Assembly (NCBI RefSeq): GCF_001420915.1
Contig: NZ_CP013021.1
Coordinates: forward strand, 1,002,001 to 1,066,000
DNA: 64,000 nt
From: Agarivorans gilvus
GTDB lineage: Bacteria > Pseudomonadota > Gammaproteobacteria > Enterobacterales > Celerinatantimonadaceae
Direction: 5' to 3'
Under the pieces are notes generated by a model. It had not been told where the DNA came from and made no database searches. It saw only the letters and a list, made by a program, of their open reading frames with translations. How positions within the stretch are numbered: position 1 is the stretch's first letter; each line of letters opens with the position of its first letter. A program made the position numbers and the translations under genes. Positions 34,649-43,827 of this stretch are shown piece after piece.

Positions 34649-35841
34649 GGCGTTCTCCTACGTTAATGAGTGTAGAAAACTCCATTTAAATTTGTGTCAT
34701 TTTAGGGGAAGTGGACAGCAAGACATTGAATTTTATGGAGAAGAAAAGCTCGACTGGTTAAGAAAATATAGGCCTTTCGAGCATGGCATTCCTCGCAGAC
34801 ACACGATAGCTCGCATCTTGCGTTCCGTTGTTGCGGAATCTTTGCTCGAGGCTTTGGCTCTTTGGATAAACGAACAACGAACTACTCAGAACAAGCCCAT
34901 TATCGCATTTGACGGAAAGGTACTGCGGGGCTCCTATCGTAACGACAAGAAAACAGCATTGCAGTTGGTAACGGCTTACGACACTGAGCGAGGTCTTGTT
35001 CTAAGCCAAAAGCCGACTGAGACTAAAAATGGCGAGATAAGCATTGTTCGCCAAATGCTTGATGTTATTAATGTAAAGGGCAGCATTGTCACGGTTGATG
35101 CACTGCATTGCCAGCGTGAAACACTAGAAAAAATCAAAGAAAAACAAGCGCATGTGGTTGTCCAGGTAAAAAATAATCAGCCTAAGCTTAGAGCGGCTGT
35201 TGTGGAGCAGTTCCAAGCGATTTTTGATGCTGGCAAAGAGAAAATAGTCACCGAAGTCAAAGAGAAAAAACATGGTCGCAGCGAAGAGCGATACGTGTTT
35301 CAGCTAAAGGCCAAGTTGCCCGACGACTTAGCGCAGAAATGGCCGACGGTAAGAAGTATCATAGCAGTGGAACGCCATCGTGTGATCAACGGCAAAGGCA
35401 CAGTCGATACCTCTTACTACATAAGCTCTTTGTCGCCGAATCACAAACTTCTGGGTCACTATATTCGCCAGCATTGGCGGATTGAAAACAGCCAACATTA
35501 TGTTTTAGATGTTGCTTTTAAAGAAGATAGCTCTCGTATCACTTTAGATGGTGCCGTTGAAAACATCGCGTTGTTTAGACGTTTTGTGATGAATATACTC
35601 AAGCAGTGCGAATGTGGTGCGCCGAGCCAAAAAGTGAAGCTGAAGAAAGCGGGCTGGAGCGATGATTATAGGGCAAGAGTCTTCTTTGGGTTATAAATCC
35701 ATCAAAGTATGCTCCCGCCCTGCAATCTAGCCCACTATTCGCGACTGTTAATATTTCCAGCTATCATTTTGCGCTATAGAAAAAGATATGGTAAACGAGC
35801 CCCCAACTTATGTAATTGATATATATAAATATATTTTATTT

Positions 35842-35907
35842 GCAGACGTTAATAACGCTCCCCTCCTAAGTCTTAGACACAGGTTCGAATCCTGTAGGGG
35901 ACGCCAT
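35842..35907 (+). pseudogene. Degenerate tRNA-Arg-like copy
   Basis: The stretch ends in a perfect T arm (ACAGG-TTCGAAT-CCTGT), acceptor 3' half AGGGGAC and GCCA, and includes CTCCTAAG like the CCT anticodon loop. No 5' acceptor half, normal D arm or anticodon stem can be folded; upstream sequence is AT-rich. Without the ISAs1 insertion it would lie about 160 bp from the intact tRNA-Arg, so it is probably a decayed tandem copy. A 3'-end attachment-site scar is an alternative. Confidence 0.55.
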
Positions 35908-35957
35908 TTTCTTCGCGTCATCACATCACTGCGGTTTATTCCCCATTCAGTAAGTAC

Positions 35958-35983
35958 AAAAAAGCCCCGAACGAGTCGAGGCT
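35958..35983 (-). terminator. Terminator of the gal operon
   Basis: On the minus strand AGCCTCG, a 7-nt loop, CGGGGCT and TTTTTTG follow the galK stop by about 20 nt. Confidence 0.75.
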
Positions 35984-36002
35984 AGCATCACAATGTAAGC
36001 GC

Positions 36003-37166
36003 TTAAATTTCGCCAGCGCCAGGCATGGCCTTACATACGTAAATGCTTTCTTTGAGGCCTGTTTTGGCTTGGTAATTATCGGCTACCGTCTGACAAACCT
36101 TGTCCACCAAACTTGGCGGCATGAGAGCGACCACGCAGCCACCAAAACCTCCACCGGTCATACGTACCCCACCCGCTTCGCCAATCACTTGCTTCACCAT
36201 CTCAACCAAGCAATCCACTTCAGCAACGGTAATTTCAAAATCGTCACGCATCGATGCATGCGATTGCTCCATTAATACACTCAACTTAGCCATATCATTG
36301 GCTTTAAGCGCTGCTGCTGCCGCCAAGGTACGGGCATTTTCGGTAATCACATGACGAGCACGTTTAGCGACGATGGGCTCAAGGCTAGCGCCTTTTTCGG
36401 CAAATAAGCTCTCACTCACATCGCGCAAGGAAGCAACACCCAAACCTTTAGCCGCCGCTTCACATTGCTGACGGCGAGTATTGTATTCACTGTCCACCAA
36501 ACCACGTTTCTTATTGGAGTTAATAATCACCACCGCCATGTCTTCAGGCATCGTTACCGCTTGGGTTTCTAGCGAGCGACAATCAATCAGCAGGGCATGA
36601 TTTTGTTCACCTTCAGCTGAAATGAGCTGATCCATAATGCCGCAGTTACAACCAACAAATTCGTTTTCGGCCTGCTGGCCAATTAAAGCGAGTTGTTGCT
36701 GCGATACATTTAGCTGATATAAAGCTTTAAAGGTTTGGCCAATCACCACTTCTAAAGCGGCCGATGAGCTTAGCCCCGCACCTTGAGGTACATTACCACT
36801 CACCGCAATATCGGCCCCAGAAAACTCAAAGCCCTTAGCTTGTAGGCAAGCAATCACTCCACGAATGTAGTTAACCCACATAATCTCTGGCTCAAATTCC
36901 AAGGGCTTGCTGATATCAAATTCATTGACTTGGTTTTGATAGTCAACAGCTACCACCCGCACAATGCTGTCATTACGTGGTGAGGCCGCCACCATGGCTT
37001 GATAGTCAATGGCACAAGGCAATACAAAGCCGTCATTGTAATCGGTGTGCTCTCCAATTAAGTTCACCCGTCCGGGCGCTTGGATCAGCTTTTCAGGAGC
37101 CTTGCCGGTCATTTCGGTAAAGGCTGCAGAAACCTTATCAATAAGTTGTTGTTGGCGTTCTGACAT
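36003..37166 (-). CDS. galK: Galactokinase GalK
   Basis: A 387-residue GHMP kinase with the galactokinase signature GRVNLIGEHTDYNDGFVLP (residues about 28-46), the ATP loop GAGLSSSAALEVVIGQ (about 128-143) and C-terminal GGVRMTGGGFGGCVVALMP. It makes galactose-1-phosphate from galactose and ATP in the Leloir pathway. It is the last gene of galETK, 11 nt after galT. Confidence 0.97.
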   Translation of the reverse strand: MSERQQQLIDKVSAAFTEMTGKAPEKLIQAPGRVNLIGEHTDYNDGFVLPCAIDYQAMVAASPRNDSIVRVVAVDYQNQVNEFDISKPLEFEPEIMWVNYIRGVIACLQAKGFEFSGADIAVSGNVPQGAGLSSSAALEVVIGQTFKALYQLNVSQQQLALIGQQAENEFVGCNCGIMDQLISAEGEQNHALLIDCRSLETQAVTMPEDMAVVIINSNKKRGLVDSEYNTRRQQCEAAAKGLGVASLRDVSESLFAEKGASLEPIVAKRARHVITENARTLAAAAALKANDMAKLSVLMEQSHASMRDDFEITVAEVDCLVEMVKQVIGEAGGVRMTGGGFGGCVVALMPPSLVDKVCQTVADNYQAKTGLKESIYVCKAMPGAGEI

Positions 37167-37177
37167 TTCAGGCTCCC

Positions 37178-38239
37178 CTAGTTAGTTTGTTCTTTGTAAT
37201 GCACATCGCTTAGCTCACGCAGCTTAGCTGCGGCTTGCTCAGCGGTTAAATCGCGTTGGCTTTCAGCCAGCATTTCATAACCCACCATAAACTTACGTAC
37301 ACTAGCCGAGCGTAATAAGGGTGGATAAAACAAGGCATGTAATTGCCAATGTTCGCTTGAAGTATCACCTTCTTTAAAGAAAGGCGCGTAGTGCCAACCC
37401 ATTGAGTAAGGGAAAGAGCACTTGAATAAATTATCGTAACGGCTAGTCAGCTTTTTAATTGCTAACGCTAAGTCGTCACGTTGAGCATCACTTAATTCAC
37501 TGAGACGGCGAATATGAGTTTTAGGCAGCAACATGGTTTCAAAGGGCCATGCTGCCCAATACGGCACTACCGCAAGCCAATGCTCAGTTTCCACTACCAC
37601 ACGCTCTTTTGCCGCCAGCTCTTTGGTCGCATAATCCACCAATAAGTTGCTACCATGCTGTTGATAGTAGTCACGTAGGTGTTGGTCTTTGCGCTCTATT
37701 TCGTTAGGCAAAAAGCTGTTAGCCCAAATTTGTCCGTGCGGATGTGGCTGTGAGCATCCCATGGTCTCACCTTTATTTTCAAAGGCTTGAACCCAAAGGT
37801 AATCTTTACCCAACTCTTCAATTTGTTCATTCCAGGTATCAATCACCCCGCGGATCGCTGGCAAGGATAATTCAGGCAAAGTTTTGCTGTGATCCGGTGA
37901 AAAACAAATCACTCGGCTAAGACCGCGCGCTTCCATACTGGTAAATAGTGGGTCATCGGACTTAGGTACATCCGGCGAATCGGTCATCAAGGCGGCAAAG
38001 TCATTAGTAAATACGTAAGTACCTTGATAATCCGGGTTTTTATCTCCAGAAATGCGGGTATTACCAGCACATAAAAAACATTTCTCATCGTAACTGGGCA
38101 ACTGTTCGGTAGCAGGCGCCTCGTCTTGACCGCTCCAAGGGCGCTTGGCACGGTGCGGCGACACCAAAATCCATTGCCCAGTTAAGGGATTATAGCGGCG
38201 GTGCGGATGCTCAGTTGGGTCAAATACTGTGTTCAACAT
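37178..38239 (-). CDS. galT: Galactose-1-phosphate uridylyltransferase GalT
   Basis: A 353-residue enzyme of the HIT superfamily with the active site GCSQPHPHGQIWAN (around residues 162-175) and metal-binding CFLCAGN near residue 55. It exchanges UMP between UDP-glucose and galactose-1-phosphate. It lies between galE and galK. Length and motifs match the class I enzymes of enterobacteria. Confidence 0.97.
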   Translation of the reverse strand: MLNTVFDPTEHPHRRYNPLTGQWILVSPHRAKRPWSGQDEAPATEQLPSYDEKCFLCAGNTRISGDKNPDYQGTYVFTNDFAALMTDSPDVPKSDDPLFTSMEARGLSRVICFSPDHSKTLPELSLPAIRGVIDTWNEQIEELGKDYLWVQAFENKGETMGCSQPHPHGQIWANSFLPNEIERKDQHLRDYYQQHGSNLLVDYATKELAAKERVVVETEHWLAVVPYWAAWPFETMLLPKTHIRRLSELSDAQRDDLALAIKKLTSRYDNLFKCSFPYSMGWHYAPFFKEGDTSSEHWQLHALFYPPLLRSASVRKFMVGYEMLAESQRDLTAEQAAAKLRELSDVHYKEQTN

Positions 38240-38293
38240 AGTCTTTCATCTCTCCATCAAAGTGTCGGTCAGCACTTTGTAAATATCATCTAA

Positions 38294-39313
38294 TTATTGC
38301 TCATAACCCTGCGGGTTATTGGATTGCCAATGCCAAGTATCAGCGCTCATTTCTTCTAATGTTCTAGTCGCTTTCCAGCCTAATAAACGCTCGGCTTTAT
38401 CGGTGGCCGCCCAACACTCTGCAATATCACCTTGGCGACGCGGACAGATTTGGTAAGCGATGTCTTTACCGCTAGCACTGCTAAACGCCTTTACTACGTC
38501 TAATACTGAGCTGCCTTTGCCGGTGCCCAAGTTAAAAATATGCAGACCCGCTTGTTGGCCCACTTTAGTTAAAGCCGCCACGTGCCCGTCGGCTAAATCC
38601 ATTACATGAATGTAGTCCCGCACTCCGGTGCCATCGGGAGTTGGGTAGTCATCACCAAATACCGACAAGCTTTCACGACGCCCTACCGCTACCTGGGCGA
38701 TAAATGGCATTAAGTTGTTGGGAATGCCTTGGGGATCTTCACCCATCAATCCACTGGGGTGAGCTCCCACCGGGTTAAAGTAGCGCAATAGCGTCACGCT
38801 TAATTCTGGCGCGGCCTTTTGAATATCGGCATAGCATTCTTCAATCATGTACTTACTGCGACCATAAGGGTTGGTAACGGCACCAGTAGGCATGCTTTCA
38901 TCAATTGGCATTTTAGTTGGTTCACCGTATACCGTGGCAGATGAGCTAAACACCATGCTGTTCACCCCAGCCTTGCGCATCACATCTATCAGCACTAAGG
39001 AACCAGACACATTGTTATCGTAGTATTCAAAGGGCTTTTGCACCGACTCCCCTACTGCCTTTAGGCCAGCGAAGTGGATGACTGAATCAATTTTATGTTG
39101 CGCAAACACTGTCTCTAATACGGCGCGATCGCGCACATCGCCTTGATAAAAAACCGGGCGGTGTTGGGTTAAACTTTCGATGCGCTTGAGAACCTCTGAC
39201 TTACTGTTACATAAGTTATCTAAAATAATCGGCTCTACACCTGCTTTGATTAGCTGCACACAGGTATGACTACCGATGTAACCCATACCGCCTGTTACCA
39301 ACACCTTCTTCAT
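38294..39313 (-). CDS. galE: UDP-glucose 4-epimerase GalE
   Basis: A 339-residue short-chain dehydrogenase with the NAD loop GGMGYIGSHTC at the N-terminus and catalytic YGRSKYMIEE (Tyr-x3-Lys near 150). It interconverts UDP-glucose and UDP-galactose, closing the Leloir pathway and feeding polysaccharide synthesis such as the cluster at 52-64 kb. It is the first gene of the operon, downstream of two LacI/GalR-type operators. Confidence 0.96.
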   Translation of the reverse strand: MKKVLVTGGMGYIGSHTCVQLIKAGVEPIILDNLCNSKSEVLKRIESLTQHRPVFYQGDVRDRAVLETVFAQHKIDSVIHFAGLKAVGESVQKPFEYYDNNVSGSLVLIDVMRKAGVNSMVFSSSATVYGEPTKMPIDESMPTGAVTNPYGRSKYMIEECYADIQKAAPELSVTLLRYFNPVGAHPSGLMGEDPQGIPNNLMPFIAQVAVGRRESLSVFGDDYPTPDGTGVRDYIHVMDLADGHVAALTKVGQQAGLHIFNLGTGKGSSVLDVVKAFSSASGKDIAYQICPRRQGDIAECWAATDKAERLLGWKATRTLEEMSADTWHWQSNNPQGYEQ

Positions 39314-39397
39314 GGTTCTCTCCCAATAAACGCCTGTTCAGGTTTTCAAGTAAGTACTGCTTAGCACAGCCTTGTTAAATTGAATTTAAGCACCAAA

Positions 39398-39413
39398 GGG
39401 AAAACGTTTCCAC
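39398..39413. promoter_or_regulatory. GalR/LacI-type operator 1
   Basis: GGGAAAACGTTTCCAC (GTGGAAACGTTTTCCC on the minus strand) fits the GTGNAANCGNTTNCAC pattern of GalR/GalS boxes. It lies 85 bp before galE. Confidence 0.6.
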
Positions 39414-39856
39414 TATTTTTTTCAACTGCTAATTTTAATCTGTATTTTTTGCGATCAAGATCGCGACAACTGAAAAAATAGCCAGTAAATCATGCTAAAA
39501 AAGGCTTTGAATAAGGGTTACTAGAGTAATAACAGCGTATTTCCAGGCTAAACCGACCAACTAAGAGGCTTAACCCTAGACTCTATTTTTGTAAACGATT
39601 ACCCAGCAGCAATAGTTTAAGAAAGATTAGCGCCCTAGTTCAAACTAGAGTCACTAATCCGCTGCTTTTTGTAGATAAAGCTTCTGCAAACTAGGGCAAC
39701 AAAAGGATATTGATATGATAAATAATTATAGAAATGGAAACTGCGTGATATTAATCCACAAAATAGCTGAGCTTACACTTGTACGCCAAACTAAAAATAA
39801 CTAAAATGGCGCGCTTATTGGGCTCCTCGCCTCTCCTCCTTATCAAAGGTAAAAAC
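39414..39856. other. Divergent gal / acyl-CoA synthetase regulatory region
   Basis: About 440 bp without a gene. It contains a small palindrome GCGATC-AA-GATCGC near 39452, the second gal operator at 39590, and nested hairpins around 39636-39668 (GATTAG...CTAATC enclosing CTAGTT-CA-AACTAG) followed by GCTGCTTTTTG. The latter could be a terminator or leader structure on the plus strand. Confidence 0.4.
39590..39605. promoter_or_regulatory. GalR/LacI-type operator 2
   Basis: TTGTAAACGATTACCC shares the GTAAACGATTAC core of enterobacterial gal operators. It is about 190 bp from operator 1, allowing repression by DNA looping. Confidence 0.55.
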
Positions 39857-41638
39857 ATGCAGCACATCGTTAGTTTGTTAGAGCGTCAAGCTAAACAACA
39901 ACCGCAACAGGTCGCATTGAAAATTTGGCGCGATCAAGCCTGGCAATGTTTTTCATGGAAGGATTTTTCTCAGCAATGGACGCAAGTGGCCAAAGGCTTA
40001 ATTAACTTAGGTCACCAACCGCAACAGGGGGTGGCAATTATGTCGCCGAATATGCCTGAGTGGACCATTGCCGATCTCGGGATATTAGCCGCACGTGGTT
40101 GTGTAGTACCTATCTATCCCACCAATACCGTTGAGCAAAGCCAGTACATAGCAGAGGATGCCAACTGCAAAATTTTATTTGTTGGCCAGCAAGAACAACT
40201 CGAAATTGGCGTGCAGTTACTCGAATCTGGTAGCATCGAAACCATCGTTTGTTTTGAAACTTGCCTGCGGCCAGCGAATACTAACATACTGAGCTGGAAC
40301 GAGTTTTTAGCTCTAGGCCAGAACAGCGATAACACAGACTTAGCAACCCGTCGCCAACAAATAAAAATGGACGACCTCGCCACTCTAATTTACACCTCTG
40401 GCACCACTGGTGAGCCCAAAGGGGTAATGCTTGATCACGCCAATTTCGCCAGTGCATTTGCCATGCACGACCAACGATTATCCGTGGACAGCAGTGATGT
40501 ATCGCTGAGCTTTTTACCCTTAAGCCATGTATTTGAGCGCGCTTGGACTTATTACGTCCTTTATCGGGGCGCTAGCAATATCTACTTAGAAGATCCGGCT
40601 AAAATCCAAGAAGCACTACCGCGTAGCCAAGCCACTTTGATGTGCAGCGTGCCGCGCCTGTACGAGAAAATTCATTCGGCCATCTTACAAAAAGTGAGCA
40701 AAGCCTCTACAGGAAAACAAGCCTTATTTAACTGGGCAATGGAAATTGCCGAGCAAGCCCTAACGCTAAAACAAACTCAGCAACAGCCGAACCTAGTTCA
40801 CAAGCTGCAATATCGGCTCGCCAATAAGTTGGTGCTAAGTAAGCTACGTGCCATATTCGGCCCCGCTAAATTGCTTCCTTGCTCGGGAGCAAAGTTAGCC
40901 GACGACATCAACCACTTCTTCCAATGCCTGAACGTGCCCATTACCTATGGCTACGGCATGACCGAATCAACCGCTACGGTATCTTGTTATACCGAACAGC
41001 ATAAGTGTCTTGGCAGTATTGGGCAGCCACTGGATGGCCTGCAAGTAAGAATTTCTGAGCAAGGTGAAATTCTGGTTAAAGGCCCAACGGTAATGCGCGG
41101 TTATTACAACAAACCCGAAGCCACCGCTGAAACTATGGTTGATGGTTGGCTACATACCGGGGATGCTGGCAATCTTGACGCCGAAGGCAACCTACAGCTT
41201 ACCGAACGAATTAAAGAATTAATGAAAACCTCGGGCGGCAAATACATTGCACCACAACGGGTTGAAGGCGCATTAATCCGCGAACCATTAATCGAACAAG
41301 TGGCCATTATTGCCGATGCCCGTCATTTTGTGTCGGCGCTGATTGTACCGGCCTTTGAAGTCTTGGAGCAGCATGCGAAACAATTAGGCATTAAGTGGCA
41401 ACACCGTGATGAACTGCTAGAAAACACTGAAATTAAAAACTTAATTCAGAGTCGTTTAAAGCAAGTACAGGCCAATTTGGCCCGCTTTGAACAGGTGAAA
41501 AAATTCACTCTGTTACCTAGAGAGTTTTGTATGAAGCAAGGCGAGCTCACCCCAACTTTGAAATTAAGACGAGCGGTAATTGAAAGCCGTTTTGCCGAGC
41601 AAATCAGCGCCATGTACGCCGATCCCACTCGCGCTTAA
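39857..41638 (+). CDS. Long-chain acyl-CoA synthetase (AMP-forming)
   Basis: I choose the ATG at 39857 (MQHIVSLLERQ), with AAAGGT upstream, over one 26 codons earlier; this gives 593 residues. The adenylate-forming motifs are clear: YTSGTTGEPKGVMLDH near residue 178, TYGYGMTES near 370, YYNKPEATAETMVDGWLHTG and the ERIKELMKTSGGKYIAP hinge. It activates long-chain fatty acids to acyl-CoA in the FadD15/Faa1-like branch. A terminator follows at 41664. Confidence 0.92.
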   Translation: MQHIVSLLERQAKQQPQQVALKIWRDQAWQCFSWKDFSQQWTQVAKGLINLGHQPQQGVAIMSPNMPEWTIADLGILAARGCVVPIYPTNTVEQSQYIAEDANCKILFVGQQEQLEIGVQLLESGSIETIVCFETCLRPANTNILSWNEFLALGQNSDNTDLATRRQQIKMDDLATLIYTSGTTGEPKGVMLDHANFASAFAMHDQRLSVDSSDVSLSFLPLSHVFERAWTYYVLYRGASNIYLEDPAKIQEALPRSQATLMCSVPRLYEKIHSAILQKVSKASTGKQALFNWAMEIAEQALTLKQTQQQPNLVHKLQYRLANKLVLSKLRAIFGPAKLLPCSGAKLADDINHFFQCLNVPITYGYGMTESTATVSCYTEQHKCLGSIGQPLDGLQVRISEQGEILVKGPTVMRGYYNKPEATAETMVDGWLHTGDAGNLDAEGNLQLTERIKELMKTSGGKYIAPQRVEGALIREPLIEQVAIIADARHFVSALIVPAFEVLEQHAKQLGIKWQHRDELLENTEIKNLIQSRLKQVQANLARFEQVKKFTLLPREFCMKQGELTPTLKLRRAVIESRFAEQISAMYADPTRA

Positions 41639-41663
41639 GCAGCACCACACAAAGCAGAATATT

Positions 41664-41684
41664 AAAGGCGCCTCAGGCGCCTTT
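41664..41684. terminator. Bidirectional terminator
   Basis: AAAGGCGCC-TCA-GGCGCCTTT between the converging synthetase and P-loop genes. Its T run is short. Confidence 0.7.
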
Positions 41685-42066
41685 ATTCTTGCCAGCGTTG
41701 CCGCATATTAGCAATGGTTTGCCGACTCACCCCATGCTCGTTGCCATAATTGCCACGACAACAGCGGATAATCAATTTAGCCCCAGTTCGAGCGGCAATG
41801 TCTCGGTAAGCCTGCATTTCCCACAGCTCTACAAAAGTATTAGCGACAACTACACTCTTGCCCATCTTTAACTGCTGCTCGGTTTGCTGCTGACACCAAG
41901 CGTGCGCGTGGCTCAATTTTTGTGGCTGAAAATGATAATGGCCCTGTTTATCAACAAAAAACATATCCGCTTCTAGGTGCACACCGGGCAAGCTTTTAGC
42001 TAGAGTCGATTTGCCGCTGCCGGGTAAACCACGGATTAAGGTCAGCGTCAAAGCGGTTTTGCTCAT
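41683..42066 (-). CDS. Small P-loop kinase-like ATPase (AAA_33)
   Basis: A 127-residue protein with Walker A GLPGSGKSTLAKSL at residues 13-26 and a conserved KSVVVANTFVELWEMQAY. It resembles the kinase/ATPase domains found in N4BP2-like and zeta-toxin-like proteins. The substrate is unknown and no antitoxin-like partner lies beside it, so I do not call it a toxin. Confidence 0.8.
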   Translation of the reverse strand: MSKTALTLTLIRGLPGSGKSTLAKSLPGVHLEADMFFVDKQGHYHFQPQKLSHAHAWCQQQTEQQLKMGKSVVVANTFVELWEMQAYRDIAARTGAKLIIRCCRGNYGNEHGVSRQTIANMRQRWQE

Positions 42067-42117
42067 CTCTGCCCCTCATCTAGAGATAGATTGTTCAAGT
42101 AAACAGTAAGGGCTTGC

Positions 42118-42672
42118 TTACTCACCAAGTCTGACCTCTGCTCTGGCCCAAGCTTCTACTTGCTCCAAAGACTCCAGCTGCTGTAGCTGCTGAAGCGATA
42201 GCCTAAGGTTAAGCGGTACACTTAGCTTTATACCGGTTCCTGTATCACCGTGGCCTTGATTTGCATGCGCCTCAACTAACACCTCCAGTTTAATGTCATC
42301 CGAGCTTAAACCCTTAAGCTCGGTGCGAGCAAAATAAGCAAACGGCGTGCGCCCTTGACGCTGAATATTATGCATACTAGAAAAGTTATACTGCCCGACA
42401 GGAAGCTGAGCGAAGGAAAAATCGGGCTGCAGACTAAGGGCCCATACACGAGCTAACTCTTGCACTGCAAGTTCTTGAATGAATAGCCCTAAATAATGGT
42501 CCTGCTGTAAGCGCTGCTCTTCGAACTTAGTCAATACCTCAGGCTGAACAAGATAGTGCGACCAATGATGTTGGGGCAGCTCAAACTCAGTAACGAGGCG
42601 ATTAGCCAAAACAAGCGAACTAAACAAGCTAGAACCCAAAACCATAAAATATACCCAACAACGCGACCACAT
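42118..42672 (-). CDS. Exported protein of unknown function
   Basis: I place the start at the ATG at 42672 (MWSRCWVYFMVLGSSLFSSL), since it gives a clean signal peptide ending VLA; the frame extends 46 codons further. The 184 residues of mature and signal sequence hold no domain I recognise, with a basic-to-acidic, Gln/Leu-rich C-terminus (LSLQQLQQLESLEQVEAWAR). It is 138 bp downstream of the DUF2955 gene and may share its transcript. Confidence 0.6.
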   Translation of the reverse strand: MWSRCWVYFMVLGSSLFSSLVLANRLVTEFELPQHHWSHYLVQPEVLTKFEEQRLQQDHYLGLFIQELAVQELARVWALSLQPDFSFAQLPVGQYNFSSMHNIQRQGRTPFAYFARTELKGLSSDDIKLEVLVEAHANQGHGDTGTGIKLSVPLNLRLSLQQLQQLESLEQVEAWARAEVRLGE

Positions 42673-42810
42673 AAGACTCTCTTTTATTCTCAGTAAACTG
42701 CAAAATAGCAAAAGCATTCGCTTCAAAGAATGTTTGCTAGAAAAATGTGGGGATAGCGACTCAGCCCGCTTTATAAAATCTAAGGAACAGACTGATACCT
42801 TACGGAGCAC

Positions 42811-43827
42811 TTAAACGGACTCACTTTCACTGTGCGACTCGACTGGACTGGGGTGACTGGTCAAGTTTAACAGCAAGACCGCAATCAGCACCGCAATGGA
42901 TATAGAAACCAAACGCATGAACTGTGCAGAGAAAGAATCCGCCCCCTGATGAGAAATTACTTGGTAAGTTAATATGGTGAAGTTATTAAACAACAGCTGG
43001 TATACGTCCATACGACAACCACGGCGGATCCCATAACAGGCTAATTGCAAACCACAAAACAAGCTCACACCTAGCAATAACCAATGAGAAACGCCAAACA
43101 CCACTAACAACATACAAGGTAAGGTGAATAAAATACCGACGGCCGTTGTCACCAAACGATTTCGACCAAAGGTTTGGTGGTCGCTCACCAAGGGACTTCT
43201 TATCATATTACCAATGGTGATCGCGATAAGCATGGTCTGAGAGCTACCAATGCCCATTAAAGCGACTAAGACCAGACACAGTGCCGTTGCCTTAAAGGCA
43301 ATCAAACCAAGATGATGTTCTGGCGCCTTATCTGTTGATTCGGCGGGTAAAATATCCTTTTGCTCACCGGGGAACAGCATAAACGCCAAATAAGTGACCA
43401 CAATGGCAATGATAAATTTATTGAACATTAACCAAGGTAAACCACTGGTGGATAGGCCCATCTGCTTGGTCATCACCACCATGATAATGATAACAACTAA
43501 GCTTAACGAAGAGAGGATATCTTTAGGGTTTCGATGGCTACGGTAATAACTCCAAAACAAAATAGACCAACAAAACAAGGCAAATCCACTTGGCGAGTCA
43601 ACTAAAGCCTTACCCAAGGCCACAATGCCAAAACAAATAAACAGCAAAGTGACCAATACAATCAGTAATAAATTTAAAGGCGGCCGCGACGGCATAATGG
43701 TAAGAAAAATCACCACAAATACCGGCGCTAACATCTGTAGCGGAACACCACTATAGAGTTGATAAAACAACAATAATATTGGTGCAAAAACCAGCCGAAT
43801 GACTGGATTAGCAGGGCTACGAAACAT
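42811..43827 (-). CDS. DUF2955 multipass membrane protein
   Basis: A 338-residue protein with about ten membrane helices in two clusters (residues about 10-150 and 180-325), the layout of DUF2955/FUSC-like proteins. It overlaps the HlyD-type gene by 11 nt. Such pairs resemble AaeA/AaeB and act with a membrane fusion protein in efflux of small aromatic or toxic compounds. The substrate cannot be inferred. Confidence 0.8.
   Translation of the reverse strand: MFRSPANPVIRLVFAPILLLFYQLYSGVPLQMLAPVFVVIFLTIMPSRPPLNLLLIVLVTLLFICFGIVALGKALVDSPSGFALFCWSILFWSYYRSHRNPKDILSSLSLVVIIIMVVMTKQMGLSTSGLPWLMFNKFIIAIVVTYLAFMLFPGEQKDILPAESTDKAPEHHLGLIAFKATALCLVLVALMGIGSSQTMLIAITIGNMIRSPLVSDHQTFGRNRLVTTAVGILFTLPCMLLVVFGVSHWLLLGVSLFCGLQLACYGIRRGCRMDVYQLLFNNFTILTYQVISHQGADSFSAQFMRLVSISIAVLIAVLLLNLTSHPSPVESHSESESV

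Larger units (their letters stand above)
33526..34717 (-). mobile_element. IS3 family (IS407 group) insertion sequence
   Basis: A 1192-bp element with terminal inverted repeats beginning TGTCCACTTCCCC at both ends (imperfect match continuing to about 25 bp) and a 4-bp target duplication GCAA (33522-33525 and 34718-34721). The four-base duplication and the orfA-orfB overlap are typical of the IS407 group. It is inserted in the ISAs1 transposase and reads in the opposite direction. Confidence 0.92.
33391..35696 (+). pseudogene. ISAs1 family transposase, split by IS407-type element
   Basis: The first 45 codons (33391-33525, SVVEDTRSDINQKHDLIDVM, FLVISAITSGCEGWQ) and the remainder (34722-35696, DIEFYGEEKLDWLRKYRPFE onward) join exactly in frame if the nested element and one GCAA copy are removed. 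That gives about 369 residues, a normal ISAs1 length, with AFDGKVLRGSYRNDKK and VTVDALHCQRETL as DDE-region motifs. No ATG opens the frame; an ATA stands where a start is expected (33391), so the gene may have decayed before the second insertion. Confidence 0.85.
33332..35722 (+). mobile_element. ISAs1 family insertion sequence, itself interrupted
   Basis: Terminal inverted repeats CAGGGCGGGATCGTACTTTG (left) and the complement of the right end, CAGGGCGGGAGCATACTTTG, enclose one transposase gene. A 10-bp target duplication CAATCTAGCC lies at 33322-33331 and 35723-35732, fitting the 8-10 bp rule of the family. An IS407-group element (33526-34717) is nested inside. It lies 40 bp after the tRNA-Arg gene. 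Confidence 0.88.

Noticed and set aside
33217..35907. Genomic island between tRNA-Arg and the tRNA 3' half
   Set aside because: After removal of the two insertion sequences only about 150 bp remain between the tRNA copies and no integrase is present.
41683..42066. Zeta-toxin-like toxin-antitoxin system
   Set aside because: The P-loop protein has no antitoxin-like neighbour and lacks features beyond a generic kinase fold.
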